Source of the DNA: Sneathiella sp. | GTDB lineage: Bacteria; Pseudomonadota; Alphaproteobacteria; Sneathiellales; Sneathiellaceae | Direction of reading: 5' to 3' | DNA: 44,230 nucleotides | Assembly: GCF_002694385.1 (NCBI RefSeq) | Contig: NZ_NZMB01000003.1 | Location: 14,889-59,118, forward strand | Shown: positions 1 through 8,135 of the stretch, piece after piece | Layout of the letters: every line of letters begins with the position of its first letter | Numbering within the stretch: the stretch's first letter is position 1 | Notes under the pieces: generated by a model | Told to the model about the DNA's origin: nothing | What the model saw: only the letters and a program-made list of their open reading frames with translations | Databases searched by the model: none | Program-made: the position numbers and the translations under genes

Positions 1-575
1 GGATAGCCGACATTGATCTGCATCAGGAAACGGTCAAGCTGGGCCTCCGGCAGCGGATAGGTGCCTTCCTGCTCAATCGGATTTTGCGTCGCCAGAACGT
101 GAAACGGGGTGGGCAGCGGATAGGTCTGACCGGCGACGGTGACCATTTCCTCCTGCATCGCCTGTAACAGGGCGGACTGGGTACGCGGGCTGGCGCGGTT
201 GATTTCGTCAGCCATGATGATCTGGCCGAAAATCGGTCCCTTCAGGAATTTGAAATAGCGGCTGCCATCCTCGGCGGTTTCCAGAATTTCCGATCCCAGA
301 ATATCCGCGGGCATCAGATCGGGCGTGAACTGCACCCGCTTGTCATCCAGACCCAGCACCCCGCCCAAAGTCTCGACAAGCCGTGTTTTGGCAAGACCCG
401 GCACGCCGATCAGCAAGGCATGACCCCGCGCCAGCAGGGTCACAAGGGTCAGTTCGATAACCTCTTCCTGTCCGAAAATGAAGTCGCCAATTCCGGACTT
501 CAAATGAGAGAGTTTCTCCGACAGATTATCAACTTTTTCGAGAATTTTCTGTTCGCTGTCACCAGTTGTTTTCAT
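1..575 (-). CDS. MoxR family AAA+ ATPase (partial, C-terminus outside window)
   Basis: MoxR-type AAA+ ATPases act as chaperone-like factors that mature or activate protein complexes, often with DUF58 and VWA-domain partners. The reverse strand reads from an ATG at 573-575 to the window edge, so about 191 N-terminal residues are visible. Seen: an FGQEEV segment, the Walker A motif GVPGLAKT, the MoxR-typical stretch VQFTPDLMPADILG, a Walker B MADEINR followed by the ASPRTQSALLQAMQEE helix, and sensor 1 ATQNPIEQEGTYPLPEAQLD. These are diagnostic of the family. The gene diverges from the DUF1285 operon with 113 bp between starts. The expected DUF58 and VWA partners would lie outside the window, upstream of position 1. 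Confidence 0.93.
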   Translation of the reverse strand, partial: MKTTGDSEQKILEKVDNLSEKLSHLKSGIGDFIFGQEEVIELTLVTLLARGHALLIGVPGLAKTRLVETLGGVLGLDDKRVQFTPDLMPADILGSEILETAEDGSRYFKFLKGPIFGQIIMADEINRASPRTQSALLQAMQEEMVTVAGQTYPLPTPFHVLATQNPIEQEGTYPLPEAQLDRFLMQINVGY

Positions 576-688
576 GTGAGTCTGTCATCCCCGGTGAAAT
601 TTGAGTAATCTCAACTGGCGACTTGGTAGCCAGCGACCGTTAACCTAGATAAATATAGTACCAAAAAACACAAATTCAGGCCAAAATT

Positions 689-1273
689 ATGACAGAAGAC
701 AAAACCGGGGACAGCCTCGGCGCCATCATCAAACAGATACAGGGTCAGAAACATCCGCCCGTCCATTTGTGGAATCCGGAATTTTGCGGTGACCTCGACA
801 TGCGCATCGCCCGCGATGGAACCTGGTTCTATCTCGGCTCTCCGATCGGCAGAAAACCGCTGGTCCGGCTGTTTTCCGGCGTCATTCGCTATGATGATGA
901 CAAAGAATATTACCTTGTAACCCCGGTAGAGAAGATCCGGATTACCGTCGATGATGCCCCCTTCGTTGCCGTTGAAATGTTTGTCGATGGCACGGGGCGG
1001 GACCGCACGATCAGCTTCCGGACCAATGTTGACGATTTCGTGATCATGGATGCGGAGCATCCCTTCCGCCTAGAAATTGATCCCGAAACGAAGGAACCCT
1101 CCCCCTATGTGCTGGTGCGGGCCAATCTGGAGGCATTGATCAACCGACCGGTTTTTTATGAACTTGTAAATCTGGCGGAAGAGGAAAATATTGAGGGGCA
1201 GGCCCGCTTCGGTTTCTGGAGCAGCGGCGAGTTTTTTGAACTTGGTTTGGTAGATGACATTTTTAGTAACTGA
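689..1273 (+). CDS. DUF1285 domain-containing protein
   Basis: This 194-residue cytosolic protein matches the DUF1285 family, which is of unknown function and widespread in alphaproteobacteria. Family-like segments are PPVHLWNPEFCGDLDMRI near the N-terminus, DGTWFYLGSPIGRKPLVRLF around residues 45-65, and YYLVTPVEKIRITVDDAPF around residue 80. There is no signal peptide or membrane helix. It is the first gene of a compact operon: its last 20 bp overlap the start of the CoA pyrophosphatase gene. The order DUF1285, Nudix hydrolase, DUF6111, CCA transferase, next to a divergent moxR, is an arrangement I know from other alphaproteobacteria. I assign the family with confidence but no biochemical role. 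Confidence 0.9.
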   Translation: MTEDKTGDSLGAIIKQIQGQKHPPVHLWNPEFCGDLDMRIARDGTWFYLGSPIGRKPLVRLFSGVIRYDDDKEYYLVTPVEKIRITVDDAPFVAVEMFVDGTGRDRTISFRTNVDDFVIMDAEHPFRLEIDPETKEPSPYVLVRANLEALINRPVFYELVNLAEEENIEGQARFGFWSSGEFFELGLVDDIFSN

Positions 1274-1907
1274 ACAGACGGATCTGGTAACGCAGCTTCG
1301 CGAGAGTCTTGATCCGGTGCCGACCGGTCTTTCCACAGTCCTGACGCTGGAGGGGCGCATTCGGGGGGATCATGATCTCAACCCGGCCAGCGCACCGGAC
1401 AGGAGCCTCACCTTTACGCCGGCCGCCGTTCTGGTGCCGATTGTGATGCGGAAAGACGGGTGGACGGTGCTCCTGACCCGCCGGGCGACGCATCTCTCCC
1501 GCCATGCCGGGCAGATCAGCTTTCCCGGCGGCCGCTCCGATCCGGAAGATCGCGATGCGGTGGCGACGGCGCTTCGGGAATCGCAGGAGGAAATCTCCCT
1601 CGATCCGTCCCTGGTTGAGGTGGTGGGGGCCCTCACGCCCTATATTACCGTGACGCAATATTCCGTGACGCCGATTGTCGGGCTGGTCCGGCCCGCCTTC
1701 GATCTGCAAGCGGAAGAAGGGGAGGTTTCGGAGATATTCGAGGTGCCGCTCGCCTTTCTGCTCGACCATGCGAACCGCAAGCAGCATAGCGGTTTTCACA
1801 ATGGCGTTGAACGCTTCTGGTATGCGATCCCGTTTGGCGACTATTATATCTGGGGCGCCACCGCCGGTATGATCAAGGATTTATCGGAAAGGGTTTCATT
1901 GACATGA
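1254..1907 (+). CDS. CoA pyrophosphatase (Nudix hydrolase, NudL-like)
   Basis: Enzymes of this family split coenzyme A or its oxidised or acylated forms into 3',5'-ADP and phosphopantetheine, probably limiting damaged CoA pools. The 217-residue protein has the UPF0035 signature upstream of the Nudix box (LTRRATHLSRHAGQISFPGG) and then the box itself, ending ALRESQEEISLD, with the metal-binding REXXEE glutamates present. The start at 1254 overlaps the previous gene by 20 bp, and the stop overlaps the next start as ATGA, so translation is probably coupled. Length and architecture are normal for a single-domain NudL homologue. Substrate preference within the CoA family cannot be read from the sequence. 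Confidence 0.92.
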   Translation: MTFLVTEQTDLVTQLRESLDPVPTGLSTVLTLEGRIRGDHDLNPASAPDRSLTFTPAAVLVPIVMRKDGWTVLLTRRATHLSRHAGQISFPGGRSDPEDRDAVATALRESQEEISLDPSLVEVVGALTPYITVTQYSVTPIVGLVRPAFDLQAEEGEVSEIFEVPLAFLLDHANRKQHSGFHNGVERFWYAIPFGDYYIWGATAGMIKDLSERVSLT

Positions 1908-2197
1908 TGCGGGGCATTCTTTTTCACGTCATCCCCCTGCTGCTGCCCTTTGTGGTGTATGCGGTCTATCTTTACTTCAACGCCCGGGCGGGCGGGGATA
2001 AATCATGGGGCAAGACATCGCTGGCCGTTACCACGATGATCGGGCTTATCCTGATGGCGGCAAGCCTGATCACCCTCGGGTTGGTGGGGGGAGAGCCGAG
2101 CGAGGGGACGGTATATGTGCCGCCCCGCTTCGAAGATGGCCGCGTCATTGATTCCCAGGTGTTACCCGCCGATCCGCCTGCCGAACAGAAAGAATGA
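1904..2197 (+). CDS. DUF6111 family small membrane protein
   Basis: This 97-residue protein has two predicted membrane helices, about residues 5-26 and 43-63, and a short proline-rich hydrophilic tail (YVPPRFEDGRV, ADPPAEQKE). It fits DUF6111, an alphaproteobacterial family usually found between the CoA pyrophosphatase and CCA-transferase genes. The first ATG at 1904 overlaps the upstream stop by 4 bp; a second ATG follows at 1908 in another frame. The function is unknown. Its conserved position suggests co-expression rather than a proven link to tRNA maturation or CoA turnover. Confidence 0.87.
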   Translation: MMRGILFHVIPLLLPFVVYAVYLYFNARAGGDKSWGKTSLAVTTMIGLILMAASLITLGLVGGEPSEGTVYVPPRFEDGRVIDSQVLPADPPAEQKE

Positions 2198-2204
2198 GGA
2201 TGTG

Positions 2205-3425
2205 ATGGACGCGGGCGTTCCTCTTGTTGATATTGCGTCCCGTCCGCCGTCCTGGCGGCGCTGGCCGGAAACGGCGATGGTGCTCAAGGCCCTGATGGAG
2301 GAAGGCGGCCATGCGCGCTTTGTCGGCGGTTGCGTCCGTGATGCGCTCATCGGTATCGACAGCGAGGATATAGATATCGCCACGGATTTACTGCCCGGTG
2401 CGGTGTTGCAAGGGCTGGAACGGGCCGGGATCACCGCCATACCGACCGGGCTGGATCATGGCACGGTCACGGCCGTCTGCGGCCACCGGCGGTTCGAAAT
2501 TACCTCCCTCCGCGTGGATGTGATTTCCCATGGCCGCCATGCGGAGGTGGCCTTCACCCATGACTGGGAACTGGACGCCGCCCGCCGGGATTTTACGTTC
2601 AATGCGCTGTATCTTGATCCGAACGGGGAGTTGGTGGATCCGGTCGGCGGCCTCGCCGATCTGGCCCGGCGGCATGTGCGCTTCATTGGCCAGGCGGAGG
2701 ATCGCCTGCGCGAGGACCGCTTGCGGGTGTTGCGCTATTTCCGGTTTTACGCCCGCTTCGGCGACGATAACCCCGATGAAGAGGCGCTGGCCGCCTGCGT
2801 ACGCTGGGCGGACAGGCTCGACACCCTGTCGGTGGAGCGGGTGCAGAAGGAAATGCTGCTGCTGCTGGGAACGGAAAACCCTGTTCCGGCGCTGCGACTG
2901 ATGGCAGAGACGGGCGTGCTCGCGGCGATCACGGGCGAGAACACCGATATCGAGCGATTGCAGCGGATGCTGTCCCTGCGCCGTTCCTCAGATGCGCTGC
3001 TGCGGTTTGCGGCCCTTCTCGGTGGGGAGGCGGGGGCGATGCGGCGGCTCGCCGGTAAATGGCGGTTCTCGAATAAGCAGAAAGAGCGCCTTGCGTGCAT
3101 GACCGGCGGGGAGGTGACGGCGGGACTGGACGCAAACGCCAGCCGTGCGCTGCTCTATCGACTGGGGACCGAGGCCGTGGTGGATCAGGCGATGCTGCTT
3201 GCTTCCTGCGCGGGGCGCCTTGATGAGTATCAAACCTGCTTTGACGCGGCGGAGGGCTGGGTCAAGCCGCAATTCCCCCTCTCCGGCCATGATTTGCGGG
3301 CGCATGGCATGTCGGAAGGGGCGGAGATCGGCCGCCAGCTGCGCGAGATGGAGGAGCGCTGGATTGCCTCCGGTTTCACGCTCAGCCGGACGGAGTTGCT
3401 GACCAGCCTGCGGCGTGATACCTAG
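2205..3425 (+). CDS. CCA tRNA nucleotidyltransferase / poly(A) polymerase family
   Basis: Class II CCA-adding enzymes build or repair the 3' CCA end of tRNAs. I chose the ATG at 2205, because GAGG at 2196-2199 sits just upstream; the frame stays open back to 2115, but that would overlap DUF6111 and add a non-homologous N-terminus. The 406-residue product has the catalytic head GGCVRDALIG at about 41-50, the metal-binding EDIDIAT with D55 and D57, RRDFTFNALY, and the tRNA-binding EDRLRVLRYFRFYARFG. The C-terminal half is helical, as in the family. The stop overlaps the stop of the convergent gene within CTAG. It ends the four-gene operon begun by DUF1285. Confidence 0.93.
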   Translation: MDAGVPLVDIASRPPSWRRWPETAMVLKALMEEGGHARFVGGCVRDALIGIDSEDIDIATDLLPGAVLQGLERAGITAIPTGLDHGTVTAVCGHRRFEITSLRVDVISHGRHAEVAFTHDWELDAARRDFTFNALYLDPNGELVDPVGGLADLARRHVRFIGQAEDRLREDRLRVLRYFRFYARFGDDNPDEEALAACVRWADRLDTLSVERVQKEMLLLLGTENPVPALRLMAETGVLAAITGENTDIERLQRMLSLRRSSDALLRFAALLGGEAGAMRRLAGKWRFSNKQKERLACMTGGEVTAGLDANASRALLYRLGTEAVVDQAMLLASCAGRLDEYQTCFDAAEGWVKPQFPLSGHDLRAHGMSEGAEIGRQLREMEERWIASGFTLSRTELLTSLRRDT

Positions 3426-4282
3426 CGGACGCCGAGGATCCACCCCTCTTCCTCACGGCAGATTTTCTCCTGTGCGGGATCGAGCCAGTCCGGCGCGGCA
3501 AAAGCCGCCGCCGCTGTTCCTTTCGCCATTTCATCCAGCAGCCAGTCGCGACAGGCTATCACCTGTCGGGCGTCCTTGACCGGGTGGTCATAGGGTGTTT
3601 CATCCCGAAGGCTCGGCCAGATTTCGGTGAGGATGATGCCATCCAGCCGCCTTTCCCAGTCCGTCTCGAACGGCCAGAAACGAATGCGCGGTGCAATATC
3701 CGCCTGTGTGGCCAGCAGGGCGAGTTCCCGGAGGCCCGTCAATGCCTGACTGCCGACGGAGCCGGTGGTGTAGAGCTTCCAGACGCTGGAGAGGGAATGG
3801 CGGCGATGCTTCTCTTTCAGATATTTCTCGGCAATTCGCCATTCATCGAAAGCCGGAAAGGGGAACCCTGTTCTTTTTGTCGAGAGATAATCAGAACTGG
3901 CATTCGCCGGACATCCCCAGAAAGGACCCGTGCGGTCTGTCATTTCGCGGTTGAAGCGCGCGGCCACATCAAAGCGGTTGTTCCTGTCCCGCTCATCGGA
4001 GGTAAGGTGCCGGGCAATCCGCATGGCCGCCTGCCGTCCGCCGCCAAGGCCGCTGCCCACAGGATATCCGAACGGAAAATCGAAACCGACACAGGCGGTG
4101 CCATGGTGGGTGCGCAACAGATGACAGATCCGCGCCATGCAGTCCCGCCGTGTTCGGAAATATTCAGGGGCGGGCATTTTGCCACCCGTGGCCCAGGCGA
4201 TCCAGCAGCGATCCGGAGATGGTTTCGCCGGTCCCGGGCTGGACGCGGCGGACCAGTCCACCATGATAACAAGATCGAACAT
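3422..4282 (-). CDS. DUF429-like / RNase H-fold-like protein of unknown function
   Basis: I recognise this 286-residue protein only loosely. Its N-terminus, MFDLVIMVDWSAASSPGPAK, and the later HHGTACVGFDFPFGYPVG resemble a proteobacterial family often carried in databases with doubtful names linked to molybdopterin or cobalamin synthesis; the early Asp-Trp-Ser on a hydrophobic strand recalls DUF429/RNase H-like folds. No signal peptide or membrane helix is visible. The middle holds several Trp- and Arg-rich stretches. It converges on the CCA-transferase gene, both stops sharing CTAG, and lies upstream of nothing on its own strand, so context gives no role. Enzymatic function is not assigned. 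Confidence 0.72.
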   Translation of the reverse strand: MFDLVIMVDWSAASSPGPAKPSPDRCWIAWATGGKMPAPEYFRTRRDCMARICHLLRTHHGTACVGFDFPFGYPVGSGLGGGRQAAMRIARHLTSDERDRNNRFDVAARFNREMTDRTGPFWGCPANASSDYLSTKRTGFPFPAFDEWRIAEKYLKEKHRRHSLSSVWKLYTTGSVGSQALTGLRELALLATQADIAPRIRFWPFETDWERRLDGIILTEIWPSLRDETPYDHPVKDARQVIACRDWLLDEMAKGTAAAAFAAPDWLDPAQEKICREEEGWILGVR

Positions 4283-4404
4283 CGCTTCCCTTTTAACGCC
4301 TGTCCCGGATGCCGGGGCTTTATGATATACTCAGGAGGTGACAAATATCCATGAGTGATTATATGGACAATGGTTGCGTCATTTCTCAGCAGGAGGAAAA
4401 TGCG

Positions 4405-4668
4405 ATGAAGCGAATTGTGATGACATCGGCGATCGCGTTGTTCATGGGGCTGGCCCAACCGGCGCTGGCCGAAGATAAGGAAACCCCGCCGGGCGATATG
4501 GCGCTGGACGGGATCAGCCGCCTGATGGAGGCGCTGGGCGCGTTTATTTCCTCCCTCCCGCAGTATGAAGCGCCGGTGATGAATGAAAATGGCGATATTA
4601 TCATCCGCCGCAAGAACCCGCCGCCGCCCGAAAAGAAAGAGCCGAAGCTGGAAGAAACCGCCACCTGA
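4405..4668 (+). CDS. Small exported protein with NGDIIIRRK motif
   Basis: This 87-residue protein starts with a clear Sec signal peptide, MKRIVMTSAIALFMGLAQPALA, cleaved near residue 22. I chose the ATG at 4405 because AGGAGGA lies at 4391-4397 at ideal spacing; the frame opens earlier at 4351, but that would bury the signal. The mature part carries a short helical region (LDGISRLMEALGAFISSLPQYEAP), then NENGDIIIRRKNPPPP and a charged tail. Small periplasmic proteins with a similar NGDIIIRRK segment occur in alphaproteobacteria and are sometimes misnamed ATPases, although no nucleotide-binding motif exists here. Function unknown. Confidence 0.78.
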   Translation: MKRIVMTSAIALFMGLAQPALAEDKETPPGDMALDGISRLMEALGAFISSLPQYEAPVMNENGDIIIRRKNPPPPEKKEPKLEETAT

Positions 4669-4759
4669 CGGACCCCGGTTATTGATCACGGAAAACGGAT
4701 AGGCCGCGTGCAGCATCGTTTCTAATATATGTCTGGTTGAGATATGAACAGGTGATGCC

Positions 4760-5845
4760 ATGACACAAAAAGCCAGAATGACCGCCATCATGACCCGCGA
4801 TGCCACAGAGGACGGCCGTTTTGTCTATGGCGTCAAGACGACCGGGATTTATTGCCGCCCGTCCTGCCCGGCGCGTAATCCGAAACCAGAAAATATCCGT
4901 TTCTTCGAATTGCCGGAACTGGCGGAGGCGGAGGGGTTTCGCCCCTGTCGCCGCTGCCGTCCTGATCTGGTGAAAGTTGCCGATCCAGCGTTGTCCCTGA
5001 CCCGTCAGGTCTGCCGCATGATTGAACAGCATGTGCAGGAACAGGGATCGGACAGGATGACGCTTCAACAGATCGCTGCCGAGACCGGCTATAGCGAAGA
5101 TCATCTGTCGAAAAGCTTTCGCAAAATCCTCGGGATTTCGCCCGTGGATTATTATGACAATCGCCGCACCTCCCTGTTCAAGGAGAATGTCCGCGCTGGC
5201 GAGACGGTGACACAGGCCGCCTATGGCGCAGGGTTCGGCTCCTCCTCCCGGCTGTATGAGAAGGCCCATGCCCGCCTCGGGATGACGCCCGCCTCCTACG
5301 CCAAGGGTGGCGCAGGCGCGGAGATCGCCTATGCCTTCGTTGATTGTTTCCTCGGGCGGATGCTGGTTGCCGGAACGCGGCACGGGGTGTGCGCCGTCTA
5401 TTTTGGCGACGATGACCGGGCCTTGCTGGAGGAACTGGAGGAGGAGTTTCCCCGGGCGGAAATTGCCGCCGATCTTGGCCGCCTCGCCGATTGGACAGGG
5501 GAAATCGTCACTTTTCTGGAAAGCAGTGCGAAGGCGGTGCCGGAAATCCCCCTTGATATGTATGGTACGGCGTTTCAGCGTCGCGTCTGGCGGGCCTTGT
5601 TGGAGATCGCGCCGGGAGAGACAAAAACCTATCGCGATCTGGCGGAAGATATCGGTGCGCCCAAATCCGCGCGGGCGGTCGGCCGGGCCTGCGCCACCAA
5701 TCCGGTGTCGCTGCTGGTGCCTTGCCACCGGGTCATCGGCACCGATGGCAAGCTGCATGGCTATCGCTGGGGAATGCAGCGCAAGGAAATGTTGCGCGAC
5801 TGGGAGACGGCGGAGCGGATGGAGCAGACGAAGCGGGCAGGGTAA
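4760..5845 (+). CDS. ada: Bifunctional DNA repair methyltransferase / transcriptional regulator Ada
   Basis: Ada repairs methyl phosphotriesters and O6-methylguanine by suicide transfer to its own cysteines and, once methylated, activates the adaptive response. The 361-residue protein has all parts: an N-terminal zinc domain with Cys32, Cys36, Cys63 and Cys66 (GIYCRPSCPARNP, GFRPCRRCRPD), an AraC-type helix-turn-helix around 80-185, and a C-terminal methyltransferase with the active-site PCHRVIG (Cys322). It is full length. No alkB or alkA lies beside it in the window. It stands alone between a small exported protein and a convergent lytic transglycosylase. An Ada box upstream was not recognised. 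Confidence 0.95.
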   Translation: MTQKARMTAIMTRDATEDGRFVYGVKTTGIYCRPSCPARNPKPENIRFFELPELAEAEGFRPCRRCRPDLVKVADPALSLTRQVCRMIEQHVQEQGSDRMTLQQIAAETGYSEDHLSKSFRKILGISPVDYYDNRRTSLFKENVRAGETVTQAAYGAGFGSSSRLYEKAHARLGMTPASYAKGGAGAEIAYAFVDCFLGRMLVAGTRHGVCAVYFGDDDRALLEELEEEFPRAEIAADLGRLADWTGEIVTFLESSAKAVPEIPLDMYGTAFQRRVWRALLEIAPGETKTYRDLAEDIGAPKSARAVGRACATNPVSLLVPCHRVIGTDGKLHGYRWGMQRKEMLRDWETAERMEQTKRAG

Positions 5846-5860
5846 ACCCCCTGCCGGCGA

Positions 5861-6565
5861 TCAGGAGGACTGTCCGCTTGCCTTCAGCCGTGCCTGATTT
5901 TCCTTGCTGAAGCGCCGCTCGCTGGCCTCCTGGATGCGCTTGGCCAGCTCTTCCCGCTTCAATTGATACGCTTTGCGGGCGTCCGCCATTCTCGCATTCG
6001 TATCCTTGCGCCGCTCCTTCTGCCAGATATTCAGCACCTTCTGACGGTAGGGAATATTGTATTTCTTGGTGCGCGAATGGTAATGAGCGATGGCGACATT
6101 CCACGACCGGCTTTCCGCCTGCAGGCGGCTGAGCAGGTCAGCGGCGTAGCGGGTGTTCTGTTCCGGGTCCAGCGCGGCGTCCAGATCCTCGAACGCCTCG
6201 GGATGGTAATAGAGATTGATCTGCATGCAGCCGACATCAATATTCTGCACGCCCTTGGCTTTCAGCGCGGTCACTTCCGCGATCGCGTCTTCCTTGCTCG
6301 GCAGATACCGGCCGCGCCCCTCGGCATAAACTGTCCAGGGCCAGGCAATCATTTCCTGCTGCTCCTTGTGCCAGTGGCCGCTTTCGGTCAGCGACACGGC
6401 GGTCAGCAGCCGGGTCGGCAGGCGATATTCCTGCTCCGCCGCGGTGACCGCCTTGGCGCAGGTTTCCGCGAATTCCGGGGCTTTCGCGATGACGCTGCCC
6501 GCGGCTCCCGGGGTGGCGGCGAGGGTGGCGAAGGCCAGTGATATTATTCCGATCAGTATACGCAT
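5861..6565 (-). CDS. Lytic transglycosylase SLT domain-containing protein
   Basis: Lytic transglycosylases cleave peptidoglycan glycan strands with formation of 1,6-anhydro-MurNAc. The 234-residue product has an N-terminal signal peptide (about residues 1-22), then a transglycosylase core in which SLTESGHWHKE supplies the probable catalytic Glu61. Further family features are VGCMQINLYYHPEAF and NTRYAADLLSRL, followed by WNVAIAHYHS. The C-terminus is strongly charged and helical (KERRKDTNARMADARKAYQ), an extension outside the catalytic core. The gene converges on ada with 15 bp between the stops. It probably acts in the periplasm on wall turnover; a specific role such as flagellar or pilus assembly cannot be assigned. 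Confidence 0.88.
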   Translation of the reverse strand: MRILIGIISLAFATLAATPGAAGSVIAKAPEFAETCAKAVTAAEQEYRLPTRLLTAVSLTESGHWHKEQQEMIAWPWTVYAEGRGRYLPSKEDAIAEVTALKAKGVQNIDVGCMQINLYYHPEAFEDLDAALDPEQNTRYAADLLSRLQAESRSWNVAIAHYHSRTKKYNIPYRQKVLNIWQKERRKDTNARMADARKAYQLKREELAKRIQEASERRFSKENQARLKASGQSS

Positions 6566-6612
6566 TCATCTTCTCCTGCCCAGAGAGAAGCAAAACCCGC
6601 GCCAGTTTCGGA

Positions 6613-7134
6613 TCAGTCGTCGGAATTGAGATTTTTCTGCATGATCACGGTATCGACCCAGCGCTCATGCTTGTAGCCGACCGATTCCATAATGCCGACC
6701 AGACGAAAGCCGAGGGCCTTGTGCAGGTTGATGGAGCCGCGGTTGCCGCTATCACCGATGACGGCCACCATCTGCTGCTTGCCGGCCTGGCGGGAGAGAT
6801 TGATCACCTCTTTTAACAGGGCGCGCCCGACGCCGGTTCCGCGCATGTCGGCCGCGATATAGACGCTGTCTTCCACCGTATTGATATAGGCGGCGCGCGG
6901 GCGATAGAGATTGGCGTAGGCAAAGCCCGCGATCTCGCCGTTCCGCTCCGCCACCAGATAGGGCAGACCCTGTTGCAGAATGCTGTTGCGCCGGGCCATC
7001 ATTTCCACATCATCCGGCGGCTCGATCTCGAAGGTGCCAAGACCGTTCAGAACGCTTTCCGCATAAATCTTTGTGATAGCGCCGATATCCCCGGAAGTGG
7101 ACGGCCGGACAAGGAGAGAGGTATCTGTTTTCAT
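6613..7134 (-). CDS. GNAT family N-acetyltransferase (phosphinothricin acetyltransferase-like)
   Basis: This 173-residue protein is a single GNAT domain of the Pat/Bar/MnaT type, which acetylates the amino group of small molecules such as phosphinothricin, methionine sulfoximine or related amino acids. Seen: VRPSTSGDIGAITKIYAE at the N-terminus, GFAYANLYRPRAAYINTVEDSVYI in the core, the acetyl-CoA pyrophosphate loop MRGTGVGRALLKEVI, and the C-terminal NLHKALGFRLVGIMESVGYK followed by WVDTVIMQK. The gene begins 5 bp after the stop of N-formylglutamate amidohydrolase on the same strand, so the two are probably co-transcribed. A glutamate-like substrate is an inference from that pairing only. 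Confidence 0.9.
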   Translation of the reverse strand: MKTDTSLLVRPSTSGDIGAITKIYAESVLNGLGTFEIEPPDDVEMMARRNSILQQGLPYLVAERNGEIAGFAYANLYRPRAAYINTVEDSVYIAADMRGTGVGRALLKEVINLSRQAGKQQMVAVIGDSGNRGSINLHKALGFRLVGIMESVGYKHERWVDTVIMQKNLNSDD

Positions 7135-7139
7135 GTGTT

Positions 7140-8015
7140 TTACGCTGTCAGGAGAGAACTGTATTCGGCGCCGAGCCCGTCAATGAACCGGCTGATGTTG
7201 TTTTTAAGCCGGGGGAAGCCGTCTGTCGGGGCCAGGCGATGCTGATCCATATATAAACCACGGTTGATTTCAATCTGCAAGGCATGGATGTTGTGGTCGG
7301 GCCTGCCGTAATGGGCGGTGATGAAGCCGCCTGCATAGGGCGTATTCAGGCCGATCCGATAGCCGAGATTTTCAAGCCGGGTCAGGATATTGTTGAACAG
7401 CGGCGCACCGCAGGACGTGCCATAACGGTTGCCGAGAATGATGTCCGGCCGGGCGCCGCGCAATCCGGATTTCCCGCGCCCCTCCCCACAGGCGGTGGCG
7501 GGCATTGAATGACAGTCGAGAAGATAGATAAAGCCGAATTTCCTCACCCCTTCCTCCAGCAGCTGACGCAGCGCGTGATGATAGGGGAAGTAGCATTCAT
7601 GGATGCGCTTCTGCGCCTCCCGAAAATCGAGCTTGCCCGCATAAATCTCCTGCCCGGCGCCGACGACGCGCGGAATGGTGCCGATCCCGCTGGCGAGGCG
7701 CGGGCTGGCGGTCAGGGCATAATCGGGCAGCGGCGTGCTGTACATCAGGGGATCAAGCTCGAACGCCTCCCGGTTGGCGTCGCAATAGGCGCGCGGAAAA
7801 GTGGCGCAGAGCAGCGGTGCGCCGCAGAGGGGGGCGCTCGCAAACAGCTCATCGACCAGAAAATCCTCCGACTGGCGGAGCTTGCCGAAGGTGAGCATGG
7901 AGCTCTGGATAAAGTCGGCGGGATAGTTGCGCCCGCTATGCGGAGAGGAAAAGACAAACGGAATGCGCCATTCATCGGGCCATTGAATATTTACCGGGGA
8001 TGGAAAGGCCGTCAT
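7140..8015 (-). CDS. N-formylglutamate amidohydrolase family protein
   Basis: The 291-residue protein belongs to the N-formylglutamate amidohydrolase family, which in histidine degradation releases glutamate and formate; many alphaproteobacterial members act outside hut operons on unknown N-acyl amino acids. Family segments are PFVFSSPHSGRNYP near the N-terminus, the ANREAFELDPLMY stretch, FIYLLDCHSMPATA with likely metal or active-site residues, DIILGNRYGTSC, and NTPYAGGFITAHYGRP toward the C-terminus. No hut genes are in the window. It lies upstream of a GNAT acetyltransferase (5 bp gap) and diverges from cpdR, an adjacency I recall from other alphaproteobacteria. Confidence 0.92.
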   Translation of the reverse strand: MTAFPSPVNIQWPDEWRIPFVFSSPHSGRNYPADFIQSSMLTFGKLRQSEDFLVDELFASAPLCGAPLLCATFPRAYCDANREAFELDPLMYSTPLPDYALTASPRLASGIGTIPRVVGAGQEIYAGKLDFREAQKRIHECYFPYHHALRQLLEEGVRKFGFIYLLDCHSMPATACGEGRGKSGLRGARPDIILGNRYGTSCGAPLFNNILTRLENLGYRIGLNTPYAGGFITAHYGRPDHNIHALQIEINRGLYMDQHRLAPTDGFPRLKNNISRFIDGLGAEYSSLLTA

Positions 8016-8135
8016 GGTCCTGAATATCTCCTGTCCGGGCGGGCGAAAAAAATCCCGTAGCTTTTTGCCAGCCGCATGTGGATAGTATAATCTGATTTCC
8101 GACCCTTTTTGAACGAGAATTGTACAGATTTCGCC

